This document shows positions 1 to 8,100 of a stretch of 9,295 bases of DNA, piece by piece. Position 1 is the first letter of the stretch; every line of letters begins with the position of its first letter. Origin of the DNA: an uncultured Bacteroidia bacterium. GTDB lineage: Bacteria; Bacteroidota; Bacteroidia; Bacteroidales; UBA932. The position numbers were made by a program, and so were the translations under genes. The notes below the pieces were generated by a model. That model was not told the DNA's origin. It saw only the letters and a list, made by a program, of their open reading frames with translations, and did no database searches. The DNA lies in the NCBI GenBank assembly GCA_902795785.1, contig CADBMK010000136.1:1-9295 (forward strand), written 5' to 3'.

Positions 1-716
1 GGCGTACCCACGAAGCCGCTGACTCCCGCAACGGAAGTCTCGGCCGCTATGTCCACCACTTCCCCTACCACAGAGGCTCCGAGAAGCTCGTGAATCCTTA
101 TCTTCAGAGTTTTGGCAGGTTTCAGGACAAAGATGTCCTTTCTGTCAGAAGTGAGGGTAAAGCCTATGTCCGGGCGCGTCATCGCAATCTTTGTAAACGT
201 CTCGATGACGTGCTTGAGTTCCACGTTGTCGCTCTTGAGGAACTTCCGCCTTGCAGGCACATTGTAGAAAAGATTCCTCACTGCGAAGTTTGATCCGCAT
301 GGACAACTGACTTCCTCCGTAGAGACGTGTTCCGATGCTGCCATGCACACCTGGCATCCAATCTCGTCCTCTGCACGCCTTGTCCTCAGGGTCACTTCGG
401 CCACTGCCGCTATGGAGGCAAGGGCCTCTCCGCGGAATCCGAAGGTGGAAATTGCATCCAGATCCTCTGCCGTGGCAATCTTGCTTGTGGCGTGACGCTC
501 AAAGCTGAGAACGGCATCGTCAGGAGTCATTCCACAGCCGTTGTCAATCACCTGGATCAGCGTTCTGCCGGCATCCACCACAGACACGGTAATCTGTGTG
601 GCACCGGCATCGAGGGCGTTCTCCATCAGTTCCTTAACAACGGAAGCCGGCCGCTGAACAACCTCTCCAGCGGCTATCATGTTGGCGATATTGCCAGGCA
701 AAATCCTGAGTTCCAT
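1..716 (-). CDS. mutL: DNA mismatch repair protein MutL, N-terminal part (cut by the window edge)
   Basis: Translating the minus strand from the ATG at 716 gives 238 codons with no stop, running off the left edge. This is the GHKL ATPase half of MutL, the mismatch-repair matchmaker that links MutS recognition to strand incision. ATPase motifs are intact: KELMENALDAG at residues 28-38 (catalytic E29 and magnesium-binding N33 by analogy with E. coli MutL), DNGCGM at 58-63, RHATSK at 74-79 and GFRGEALASI at 93-102. LFYNVPARRKFL follows near residues 150-161. The full protein is usually above 600 residues, so the C-terminal dimerisation domain, and any endonuclease motif, lies outside the window. 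The start overlaps the upstream gene's stop as TAATG, so translation is probably coupled and the two genes share a transcript. Identification is very secure; only the right boundary is observed. Confidence 0.97.
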   Translation of the reverse strand, partial: MELRILPGNIANMIAAGEVVQRPASVVKELMENALDAGATQITVSVVDAGRTLIQVIDNGCGMTPDDAVLSFERHATSKIATAEDLDAISTFGFRGEALASIAAVAEVTLRTRRAEDEIGCQVCMAASEHVSTEEVSCPCGSNFAVRNLFYNVPARRKFLKSDNVELKHVIETFTKIAMTRPDIGFTLTSDRKDIFVLKPAKTLKIRIHELLGASVVGEVVDIAAETSVAGVSGFVGT

Positions 717-1009
717 TAAAGCAGAGTGTAGAATTTTGCGATGTAATACAGTACTATGAACACGAGGGCAAGGCCCACCATACCGATAATCTTCTGCGCC
801 TTTGTGGCGATAGACTTCTCGCTGTGACGGGTTGTCAGACTTCCGCGGATGTAGGAACCAGGGACATATTTCCCTTCCGGATTCGCTGCGTCGCGTCCGT
901 CAACCTTCCCGAACTTCTTGCGAAGCTCTTCCTTCTCCTTGTCATAGTACACCGGCTTGTAATTGAACACTCTGTGCTCAGGTTCGCCGAAAAATCCAAA
1001 TGATGCCAT
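716..1009 (-). CDS. Small single-pass membrane protein upstream of mutL, function unknown
   Basis: This 97-residue protein starts at the ATG at 1009 and ends with a TAA that shares one base with the mutL start. The first 70 residues are hydrophilic and charged, with an aromatic N-terminus (MASFGFFGEPEHRVFNYKP), a KEKEELRKKFG stretch at about 24-34 and several basic residues just before the membrane. Residues about 74-93 form one hydrophobic helix, followed by a very short tail, so it looks like a C-terminally anchored protein with its soluble part probably in the cytoplasm. I recognise the general form (short proteins beginning like this, close to mutL in Bacteroidales) but know no function. 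Tight coupling suggests co-expression with mutL, not necessarily a role in mismatch repair. It is the first gene of this minus-strand unit within the window. Confidence 0.85.
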   Translation of the reverse strand: MASFGFFGEPEHRVFNYKPVYYDKEKEELRKKFGKVDGRDAANPEGKYVPGSYIRGSLTTRHSEKSIATKAQKIIGMVGLALVFIVLYYIAKFYTLL

Positions 1010-1016
1010 AGTAAAG

Positions 1017-1024
1017 CAAAATTA
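1017..1024 (-). promoter_or_regulatory. Candidate Bacteroidota -7 promoter element for the small membrane protein-mutL unit
   Basis: Read on the minus strand this is TAATTTTG, matching the TAnnTTTG consensus. A transcript would begin only a few bases before the ATG at 1009, giving a very short or leaderless mRNA. No good TTTG -33 element is seen 19-21 bases upstream. The motif is short and could arise by chance in A+T-rich DNA. Confidence 0.4.
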
Positions 1025-1036
1025 CGCATTTTTCTT

Positions 1037-1044
1037 TACATTTG
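1037..1044 (+). promoter_or_regulatory. Candidate Bacteroidota -7 promoter element for ispF
   Basis: TACATTTG matches the TAnnTTTG consensus and would place the transcript start near 1050, leaving a leader of about 48 bases before the ispF ATG at 1098. A clear -33 TTTG is not present. Its last two bases overlap the 16-bp palindrome at 1043-1058, so a protein bound there could control initiation. Confidence 0.45.
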
Positions 1045-1058
1045 CCGTAATTACGGCA
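1043..1058. repeat. Perfect 16-bp palindrome in the mutL-unit/ispF divergent intergenic region
   Basis: TGCCGTAATTACGGCA is identical to its own reverse complement, with no central spacer. It spans the predicted start point of the ispF transcript and lies just upstream of the predicted minus-strand promoter. Position and symmetry suit a dimeric regulator's operator. A G+C-edged hairpin in the leader is less likely because there is no loop. No known regulator consensus was recognised. Confidence 0.6.
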
Positions 1059-1085
1059 CACAACAACATACAACAACACACAACA
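1058..1085 (+). promoter_or_regulatory. G-free CAA-rich leader upstream of ispF
   Basis: These 28 bases contain no G and a single T, built mostly from CAA and CA units. In the mRNA they would form an unpaired tract just before the start region. There is no Shine-Dalgarno sequence before the ispF ATG (the preceding bases are ttcaagaca). An unstructured leader is a plausible way for ribosomes to load in this phylum, where Shine-Dalgarno use is weak. The composition is observed; the role is inferred. Confidence 0.4.
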
Positions 1086-1097
1086 GTATTCAAGACA

Positions 1098-1580
1098 ATG
1101 ACCAGATTCAAGATAGGTAACGGTTTTGACGTTCATCAGGTTAAGGAAGGCCTCCCGATGTTCCTCGGAGGTGTGAAAATAGACAGCCCGGTAGGCTTCG
1201 TGGCACATTCAGACGGAGACGTGGCCATCCACGCCCTCTGTGACGCCCTCCTCGGCTGCCTGGCCCTCGGCGATATCGGCCACCACTTCCCTGACAATTC
1301 TGACGAATTCCTGGGCATTGACAGCAAGATCCTCCTCAAGCGCGTCTGCTCCCTCATCTCAGACAAAGGCTGGAAAATCGGCAACTGCGATATCACCATC
1401 GCCCTCCAGGCCCCTAAGATCGGCAAATACGTTCCCCAGATGCGCGAAGTCCTTGCCGGAGTAATGGGCATTGCCCCTGACTGCGTATCAGTAAAAGCAA
1501 CAACGACCGAGAAGCTTGGCTTCGTCGGTCGCTGTGAAGGCTGCGAGGTCTGGGCCTCCGCCCTTATTTATCAGGATTAA
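1098..1580 (+). CDS. ispF: 2-C-methyl-D-erythritol 2,4-cyclodiphosphate synthase
   Basis: IspF converts CDP-methylerythritol 2-phosphate to methylerythritol cyclodiphosphate, releasing CMP, in the cytoplasmic non-mevalonate isoprenoid pathway. The 160-residue product has the usual length. Metal ligands are present: D11 and H13 in GFDVH and H45 in HSDGDVAIHALCDALLG, where H37 also matches a conserved active-site histidine. GDIGHHFPD at 58-66 and KATTTEKLGFVGR at 133-145 match the family's conserved loops. The reading frame stays open upstream to an ATG at 963, but the extra 45 residues are low-complexity, overlap the divergent gene and precede the conserved N-terminus. The ATG at 1098 is therefore chosen. 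No other isoprenoid gene is nearby. The gene is rich in G+C (40 of 60 bases in 1201-1260) and ends 10 bp from the convergent lipoprotein gene. The C-terminus carries two cysteines (C146, C149) around the usual GRxEG motif. Confidence 0.97.
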   Translation: MTRFKIGNGFDVHQVKEGLPMFLGGVKIDSPVGFVAHSDGDVAIHALCDALLGCLALGDIGHHFPDNSDEFLGIDSKILLKRVCSLISDKGWKIGNCDITIALQAPKIGKYVPQMREVLAGVMGIAPDCVSVKATTTEKLGFVGRCEGCEVWASALIYQD

Positions 1581-1601
1581 TTCCTACTGATTACTCAGGA
1601 A
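1581..1601. terminator. Weak hairpin at the convergent ispF/lipoprotein junction
   Basis: Only 10 bp separate the two stop codons. On the minus strand, bases 1598-1601 (TTCC) can pair with 1581-1584 (GGAA). Inside lies a short TGA/TCA stem around a GTAA loop that contains the lipoprotein stop codon, with a 3-base bulge. No T-run follows in either direction, so this is a poor intrinsic terminator. It is listed because no better one is seen for either gene. Confidence 0.2.
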
Positions 1602-3174
1602 GGATATCATCCTCAAAGTCAATCTTGCAAAGCTCGATTGTGATTTTTGTCTTGTCCTCTTTATCTTTAAGATAATATACAAGATAACCCACACCGGTTG
1701 CATCATATGCAAGTCTTAACACTTCACCGGCAACTTCACCGTTATCTACAATAGTTTGAAACTCTGACCATTGCTTTGTCTCAGGATCAAGAATAGACCA
1801 CTGAACCTGATGTAATGTTTTCTCAACCTTTGCAGCAAAGAATTCATTGGTAACAGGGTTGATTGCCATCGTCGGGTACTCGTCATTGCCACCGTTACTA
1901 GAGTAAGCAGCCAAGAGAGCTCCTCCGTAAGGGACGAACTTGGCATTCTCTTCATCAACCTTATACAGCTGCATTTTAGAAGACTTATAGAGCGGAACAA
2001 ATGCATAAACATTACCGTCCTTGTCAGAACGAAGAATCGGATCCACAACGCTGGAAGACTCATCTTCCGGAACAAAATTATCAACAACCACAGACCAGCT
2101 GCTTCCATTGGTATTCTTATAAACTGAATATCCAAGTCCATTGCAAGAAGTGATAACATACGCAGCCAATGCAGTATTAAATCCATTTGCGCAGTAGAAA
2201 GGGTTGGTTGACCCATCCTTAAGTCCTGGAAGTACAGTGTGGTTCATTATCCAAGAAGTTCCATCGAACTCAATATTAGCATGAAGTCTTCTGTTTGCAT
2301 CATTTTTAACATCGTTACGTACAAAAAAACCAAGTTCTCCGGATACCGGATTATTATAAACCTCAGTAGTTGTAAATGCTGTTGAATACTTTTCTCCGAA
2401 GCCCGGAGTTCCAAGATCCTGCCAACTTCCACCAGTATACTTCTTTGCAGAGAAAAGGCCTGAAACTTCACCACCGCCGTAAATCACCTCCGGTGTATTA
2501 TTCTTGTCAAATCCAATTAACAAAGGAGCGGCTATGTCCTTGGTCGCATTTGCAGGGAATCCAGATTCTCCAACCAGTTCAAGCTTTTGTGACGTAGAGT
2601 TCCACTTCACAACAGAGAGAGTCCAGTATGTGTCAGTTACACCGGCAACAGTTTTCTTACGGGTATAAGCAATGTATGGGAGTCCTTCTGCAGGGTTGAT
2701 TGCCATTGTATAGCGAAATGGCGTTCCAATCGTGGCATTCTCCTCGGAATAGGAAGCAAGTTTTGTAACCACTGTCTTGAGAATCTTTCCCACTTTAAGT
2801 TCGTAAGCCGTAGAAAGCTTAGACTCCGTATTCCTGACAATGATATCAAGGGCATAAGACGCATCGAAGGTTATCTTTCCGTTAGTAATGACACTTCCTG
2901 CGCCATCGGTGATAACGTCATTTTCACCGGCAGTAACAGTTGCCACGAGCGTTTTCCCCTTTCCGCCGCCTTCAATTCGCACAATCATAGGAGCAGAAGA
3001 TGTGATGTCACTGATCACGATGTCTTCAGTGAGGTCAGAATTGTCAGAAGCAAGGAGTGCCAATGACGTCAAAGTACCCGGTGTCTTTGGGGTCGGTTTC
3101 TCTTCGTTCTTTCCAGAACAAGAGGCAAGGATTGCAGCAAGCGCTACACCTGCGAGAAATTTGTTAAGATTCAT
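1591..3174 (-). CDS. Exported lipoprotein, Ig-like N-terminal domain plus probable beta-propeller, last gene of the SusCD operon
   Basis: The 527-residue product begins with a lipoprotein signal peptide; the lipobox is LASC with C19 as the lipidated residue, followed by an SGKNEEKP linker typical of exposed lipoproteins. Residues about 33-130 form a beta-rich segment ending in AYELKV, resembling the Ig/cadherin-like domains found at the N-terminus of many Bacteroidota Sus-operon lipoproteins (perhaps DUF5018-like; not certain). Residues about 135-520 carry recurring blade-like units: MAINPAEGLPYIAY at 157-170, IGFDKNNTPEVIYGG at 220-234, LRSDKDGNVYAFVPLY at 381-396, MAINPVTNEFFAAK at 436-449 and LAYDATGVGYLVYYLK at 488-503. 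The pattern (hydrophobic strand, Asp/Asn-Pro/Gly turn, aromatic strand) suggests a beta-propeller. It sits where SusE/F-type surface binding proteins occur, so ligand binding on the cell surface is inferred. No catalytic motif was recognised. The start at 3174 lies 20 bp after the preceding stop and lacks a Shine-Dalgarno sequence. Confidence 0.88.
   Translation of the reverse strand: MNLNKFLAGVALAAILASCSGKNEEKPTPKTPGTLTSLALLASDNSDLTEDIVISDITSSAPMIVRIEGGGKGKTLVATVTAGENDVITDGAGSVITNGKITFDASYALDIIVRNTESKLSTAYELKVGKILKTVVTKLASYSEENATIGTPFRYTMAINPAEGLPYIAYTRKKTVAGVTDTYWTLSVVKWNSTSQKLELVGESGFPANATKDIAAPLLIGFDKNNTPEVIYGGGEVSGLFSAKKYTGGSWQDLGTPGFGEKYSTAFTTTEVYNNPVSGELGFFVRNDVKNDANRRLHANIEFDGTSWIMNHTVLPGLKDGSTNPFYCANGFNTALAAYVITSCNGLGYSVYKNTNGSSWSVVVDNFVPEDESSSVVDPILRSDKDGNVYAFVPLYKSSKMQLYKVDEENAKFVPYGGALLAAYSSNGGNDEYPTMAINPVTNEFFAAKVEKTLHQVQWSILDPETKQWSEFQTIVDNGEVAGEVLRLAYDATGVGYLVYYLKDKEDKTKITIELCKIDFEDDILPE
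1854..1869 (-). repeat. 16-base repeat unit within the propeller gene (copy 2)
   Basis: CAGGGTTGATTGCCAT on the plus strand occurs here and again, identically, at 2691-2706. Both copies are in the same frame and encode the MAINP blade motif (residues 436-440 here). This supports repeated blades and possibly internal duplication. Confidence 0.7.
2691..2706 (-). repeat. 16-base repeat unit within the propeller gene (copy 1)
   Basis: Identical to 1854-1869 and encoding residues 157-161 (MAINP) of the 527-residue lipoprotein. The similarity fades outside the motif at DNA level. Confidence 0.7.
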
Positions 3175-3194
3175 AATACTGTTTTTATTTCGGT

Positions 3195-3662
3195 TTATAT
3201 TTTCTTAATCACAAAACTCTTATACTTGGCATCCGGTCCAGGCATTCCCAACCCGAATCCGGCAGAATTGTCCACAAGGGTAATCGTAATAGTATTGTCC
3301 TTGGTCTCATCAAGAGCGGATGACTTCAGAACTTCAATCCTGACAGGCATTTTATAAATACCAGGCTGGAAAGCTATAGTCTTTGACGAACTTACCAACT
3401 TGTAATCCACTCCCTCTTTAAGGCCGTTGCCAGGAGTAACCTCATAGCTAACTGTTACCACGTCATCCTGTTCCACCGCTGCCAGATGAATAATCGCGGT
3501 AATAACCGATTCGTCCTCCCTGCTCACGGATACGAGCGAAGCGCTGTTTCCGTCATCAATATATGTAAAATAGTCAGAGAAAACTATGTTGAGTTTGTCC
3601 TCGCAGGATGTGGCCGCAAAAAGAGCGGCTAAACATAATATTGTTGCAATAATTCTCTTCAT
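3195..3662 (-). CDS. Small Calx-beta-like lipoprotein of the SusCD operon
   Basis: The 155-residue product starts at the ATG at 3662, 4 bp after the SusD-like stop. An in-frame ATG at 3704 would overlap the upstream gene and add 14 residues before an obvious signal peptide, so it is rejected. The signal peptide (MKRIIATILCLAALFAATSC) ends in lipobox ATSC with lipidated C20. Residues about 64-130 read as a beta-sandwich: VSYEVTPGNGLKEGVDYKLV, then TIAFQPGIYKMPVRIEVL, then DNTITITLV. That order of strands and acidic turns resembles a Calx-beta or related Ig-like domain. The tail GMPGPDAKYKSFVIKKI is distinctive. Proteins of this kind often lie just after SusD in Bacteroidota operons and are thought to sit on the outer membrane, possibly binding ligand or helping the SusCD complex. 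The exact Pfam family is not determined. Confidence 0.88.
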   Translation of the reverse strand: MKRIIATILCLAALFAATSCEDKLNIVFSDYFTYIDDGNSASLVSVSREDESVITAIIHLAAVEQDDVVTVSYEVTPGNGLKEGVDYKLVSSSKTIAFQPGIYKMPVRIEVLKSSALDETKDNTITITLVDNSAGFGLGMPGPDAKYKSFVIKKI

Positions 3663-3666
3663 AACC

Positions 3667-5124
3667 TTAGTTTGTATAACCCTCATTCTGCTCCATCGCT
3701 TCATTTGCCTGAATCTCTCGGAAGTTGATAGGCAGAACGAAACGGTAATCAGGATAGGTGATTTTCTTTATGCTTGAATTGGATGTACTGCTTCTTACAA
3801 GATCCTTCTTACGACGGATGATATCAAAGAATCTGTGGCCCTCGAAGTCGAGTTCCTTGATTCTCTCCTTTTCAATGATATCGTTCATGTCAGATGCATT
3901 GGAATAAGAGAGACTGATATTGTCCACAGATTTATTCCTTGCGCGGGCTTCCAGCGCCTTGATATCGGCAGCTGCTCCAGCAAGATCTGGATTCGTCTTA
4001 TTTGTAAGAGCCTCGGCATGGATAAGATACATCTCAGATGACCTGAGCACTATCGGGCAGACCACCATCTTGTTTTGCGCTGTATTGGTTGGATAAATGC
4101 AGTACTTTAAAACAGCAGGGAGCGTAAGGCCATGATATGCGGCAGGATCGGCATCCGTGCAAACGTAATTGAGCATCTTTCCTCTAATATCATCATCTCC
4201 ATAATACGATTCCATCACAGGATCAGGATAAAACAACTGTCCTCCAGCAACAGGATTGAAAGCCTTGCAAAGGGTAGATGTCGTTGCATACGCATTAAGC
4301 TTCAAAATGGTCTCCGTACCTTTCACATCCGGACCGCCTCTGAAAAGATTTTCATATTCCGAATACGGGCTAAGAGGGATTTTGGATATAACCTTTGCGG
4401 AATAAGTTTCCGCGTTGTCCCAGTCTTCCATATAAAGGTAAACCCTTGCAAGAAGAGCCTCGCAAGCAATCCCGGATGCATAATACTGGTCCGAAATGGT
4501 TTCGTCACCAAGGAGTTCAATACCTGCCTTGAGATCCTTGATCACCTGGTCATATACCTCTTTCACAGTGTTGCGAGGGAGATTGTCATTAAAACCAGGG
4601 ATATGATCCATCACGCAGATTCCAGGGTGAGATGCGTCGGCGGTATAATTGTACGGCTGAGCATAGGCATTGCAAAGCAGGAAATGAGCCAACGCCCTTG
4701 CAAAATATGCATAGCCCATAATTCTGTCTATATCTGCCAGATGTGACAACTCTGTTTTCTTAACATCCGGAGCATAAGTCAGAATATTATTGGCATTAGT
4801 GATAACTACATATCCGTTATTATAATAAGTTCGCGACATGTAATCATCATTTGGCGTAAGCGTATAATTGAAAAGTGGGCCATACTGATCAGAAGCGGAG
4901 CTTGTAACATTCAGCTGATCGCTTCGGAGCATTTCATAAAACAGCACGTTGTCATCATAGAAATCAAGCATTGTCCTATGAAGACCCTGTCCGGCATTTT
5001 CCAATCCAGAATACTCGGAGAAGAACCCGGCAGTCGTGGACTTTCCGCTATAATCAACGTTAAGATAATCCTCGCATCCTGAAAGGAGAAGGATTGAAAG
5101 TGTAATCAATAATAATTTCTTCAT
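3667..5124 (-). CDS. SusD/RagB-family outer-membrane nutrient-binding lipoprotein
   Basis: SusD-like proteins form the lid on a SusC-type transporter and hold the substrate at the cell surface. This 485-residue product has the normal length. A lipoprotein signal peptide ends in LLSGC with C17 lipidated. Family features include YAYFARALAHFLLCNAYAQPY at about 138-158 (an N-terminal TPR-like helix), VKEVYDQVIKDLKAGIELL at about 187-205, LLARVYLYMEDWDNAETYS at 224-242, SSEMYLIHAEA at 362-372, ERIKELDFEGHRFFDIIRR at 420-438 (the family's most typical motif) and the C-terminal block from FVLPI through EI to EQNEGY at 462-483. It follows the SusC-like gene by 17 bp, with a good Shine-Dalgarno sequence in the gap. 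The substrate cannot be read from the sequence: related pairs carry glycans or peptides. Confidence 0.97.
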   Translation of the reverse strand: MKKLLLITLSILLLSGCEDYLNVDYSGKSTTAGFFSEYSGLENAGQGLHRTMLDFYDDNVLFYEMLRSDQLNVTSSASDQYGPLFNYTLTPNDDYMSRTYYNNGYVVITNANNILTYAPDVKKTELSHLADIDRIMGYAYFARALAHFLLCNAYAQPYNYTADASHPGICVMDHIPGFNDNLPRNTVKEVYDQVIKDLKAGIELLGDETISDQYYASGIACEALLARVYLYMEDWDNAETYSAKVISKIPLSPYSEYENLFRGGPDVKGTETILKLNAYATTSTLCKAFNPVAGGQLFYPDPVMESYYGDDDIRGKMLNYVCTDADPAAYHGLTLPAVLKYCIYPTNTAQNKMVVCPIVLRSSEMYLIHAEALTNKTNPDLAGAAADIKALEARARNKSVDNISLSYSNASDMNDIIEKERIKELDFEGHRFFDIIRRKKDLVRSSTSNSSIKKITYPDYRFVLPINFREIQANEAMEQNEGYTN

Positions 5125-5132
5125 TTCTTTAT

Positions 5133-5139
5133 CCTCCCC
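5133..5139 (-). promoter_or_regulatory. Strong Shine-Dalgarno site for the SusD-like gene
   Basis: Read on the minus strand this is GGGGAGG, containing GGAGG 8 bases before the ATG at 5124. It is the clearest ribosome-binding site in the window; most other starts here show none. It may help make the lipoprotein in high amounts relative to the transporter, which is an inference. Confidence 0.65.
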
Positions 5140-5141
5140 TA

Positions 5142-8100
5142 TTAGAATGTGATACTAAGCTCAGCCGAGAAGCCTCTGGTAAGACCGCTCGAATATGCGA
5201 TTGTCTTATAACTGTTTTTCCCAGCCTTCTGACCAAGAGTCCAGAAATAAGGGTTGTCAGCGATTAATGAAACAGCTGCACTCTTCACACCCGCCATTTT
5301 TACATATCTCTCCGGAATCTGATACTGGAGGGAGACATTGCTAAGTTGAACAGATGTCATCTTATAAAGGGAACGAGTGGTTTCAGTATTGGTATATCGA
5401 TAATTTCCCGACATCCATTTTGGACTCTTTGCAATATCTCCAGGATTGCGCCAGTGGTCCATTGCTTCCACAGGATAATTCTCTGTGAGAATATTGGTTC
5501 CGTCATTATGTAAATTATGGTAATACCATCCGCCAATTTTGTAATTGAATCTCATATCCAATGACCAGTTCTTATAACGGAACGTCTCTGTGAAACCACC
5601 ATAAAGAGTCGGTTTGTTTGAGTACTGAGGCATAAGGACTCGGTTATCAGACGAGAAAACTTTTGTAATATTACCATTCTTATCATACCAGAGCGGATCT
5701 CCATTTGAAGGGTCCACGCCTGCCCAACGAACCAGCCAATAGGCGTTCTTGCTGGCGCCTTCAATCCAAAGAGTCTGAAAGAATCCCGAATACGTATCCT
5801 TGTATAGCCTTTCAATCTTATTGGAATTGAAGGCTCCGTTAAGTCTCATAGTCCATCCGAAATCCTTATGATCTATAATGTCAGCTCTGGTGTCAAACTC
5901 AACTCCTTTGTTAGAGATGGCACCGACATTTTTTGTAATCTTTCCATCGGTAACGACTGCAGACACACGGCCGTCGTAAAGAACGTCGTCGGTATATTTG
6001 TAATATGCGTCGATGTTGACAGAGAACCTCTTGAAAATATCAAAAGAAAGACCGCCGTTCAGGATAGTAGCCTTTTCCCAACTTAAGCCAGGATTGGCTG
6101 CCTTTTCTTGAGTTCCACCTGGGTTCCCGCCATAATAAGAGCTGCTGCTTACCGAATAGGTTCCATAAGAGCTTGATGTATCCACTCTTGAGTTACCATT
6201 ATTTCCATAAGATATCCTCACGTTGAGCCCGGAGACATATGGTTCCAACAAAGACTTCACCCAAGGCTCAGCATAGGCATTCCAGTTCAAACCAATGGAA
6301 GCAAAATCTCCCCATCTTGAGTATGTACTGAAGGAAGAATAGCCCTGGCGACGATATGATGCTGAAACTGTATACTTCTTGTCAAAAGTATAGACCGCCA
6401 TTGTCATATATGAAAGCGACCTCTCCTGACCGCCATACGAGACTCCATTCCTATGATCAGCATTTGAGTAGTAAACTTCCTTGGCAATATCATTGGAAAA
6501 GCCCTGACCAGACGCCTGAAGGCTATTTCTTCTATGATTTGTCCATACAATTCCCGCCATTGCCGTAACCCTGTGCTTACCGAATGTGGCATTATAGTTT
6601 GCGCGCAGGGTCTCCGTCAAATTGTACGTAAACGATGCATTCCTGGAAGATGAACCCTTAACGTCCGAAGACTTGGTATACTCATAAACCGATTTTATGG
6701 ATTCATAATCTTTCTCAAGCATAGTTAGAGCAGAGAAGCCTGTCTCTGAAGTAAGTTCCATCCCCTTGAACGGTTCGTACACAATAGAACCATAGAAATT
6801 GCCCGACAACGTAGTTGAATTTTGTTCATTCAAATCCCTGTCAGGGATATCATTTTTTTGAAATGAATTAGGAACGACTTTATAAACATCTGTACCTGTG
6901 CTGAAATAGTTGTAATAACGATAGCTGCCATCGTCATTATAAGGGGTAAAGATTGGCAGAGTGGCAACGATACTCTCTACGGATATCGGAAACATCTCGT
7001 CAAAAACATACGAGGCATTAAATTTCAAGTCAGCCTTAAGTTTGTCATTGAACTTGTATGTCATTCGATCCATAATATTGTATCGTGACATTTCATTTCC
7101 AATGTAAATACTCTTGTCGTTATACCAGGCAGCGCTGAAAAGGTTGCGATTCTTTCCTGAGCCACTTCTAATGGAAAGGTTTACCTGCTTCGTGGAGCCG
7201 ACTCCAGTATAAACATCAAGCCAATCCGTATCAGTGGTTGAATAAGAATTATACGCATTATCCTGGTACGGGAACGTTGACGCAGAATAACCCGCATTAA
7301 CCCATCCTTCAAGCGCAAGCTGAAGATACTGAGGGCCATTGAGGGTACGAAGCACAGTAGACCTGTCAAGCATTGAAACGCCATACTTCATTGAAGCATT
7401 GACAGAAAGGCCATCGCCCTTATTCTTTTTAGTTGTGACAAGGATTACACCGTTTGCACCGTCCGCACCGTAAATTGCAGTTGTACCGGCATCCTTTAAC
7501 ACGGAGATTGCCTCAATGTCATCCGGAGTCAGGAGAGACATTGGACTGGTCTCGTAGTTAATGCCAGGAATTGTTCCATTGATATCTCCCGTATACATTG
7601 GCACACCGTCAATAACCCAGAGTGGTTCCCTTGACGCATGGAGAGATCCTTCGCCCCTGAGTCGGATATGATACTTTGAACGGACACTAACACCAGCATC
7701 ATTGACTTCAAGGCCGGCAACGAGTCCTTCAAGAAGTTTGTCAACTCTCTTTGCTGGGAGTTTCTCAATCATATCCGAGGTAACCTCGGTAACAGCGCCA
7801 GTAAGATTTTCCCTATGCTGAACGATACCATAGCCGCTGCTGACAACGGCTGCTTCAAGAGAGTTGTCCGATTTGAGGACAATGTTATACTGAGTTGTTG
7901 CGGCGGGGATAGACACAACCTCCGTCTTCATTCCAATGAAGGAGAACGTCACAGACACTGCCTTGTCCTTGCTGATCTTGATAGAATAATTACCGTCAAG
8001 ATCGGCCACAGTACCAGTAGTAGTTCCTGCAATAAAGACAGACGCGCCTACCAGCGGATCTCCCGTTTCATCTAACACTTTACCACTTAGAGTCTTTAAG

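Noticed and set aside
327..719. 130-codon plus-strand open frame
   Set aside because: It is antisense to the MutL ATPase domain, whose motifs are intact on the other strand.
1058..1085. CAA-rich tract as a CRISPR or tandem-repeat array
   Set aside because: The units are 2-3 bases long, irregular and lack spacers; it is better read as a simple leader sequence.
963..1097. 45-residue N-terminal extension of IspF from an ATG at 963
   Set aside because: It overlaps the divergent membrane-protein gene and the palindrome/leader, is low-complexity, and precedes the conserved family N-terminus.
1601..1613. AGGAT/ATCCT hairpin as a terminator
   Set aside because: It is inside the lipoprotein coding end, has only 5-bp arms and no T-run follows.
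1746..2216. 156-codon minus-strand frame inside the propeller lipoprotein gene
   Set aside because: It overlaps a gene with a signal peptide and repeated blades on the same strand; its composition looks like an out-of-frame translation.
3663..3704. Upstream ATG for the small lipoprotein at 3704
   Set aside because: It overlaps the SusD-like coding end and would put 14 residues before a clear lipoprotein signal peptide; the ATG at 3662 fits better.
4132..4746. 204-codon plus-strand open frame
   Set aside because: It lies antisense inside the SusD-like gene, has no recognisable motif and is explained as a shadow of that well-supported gene.
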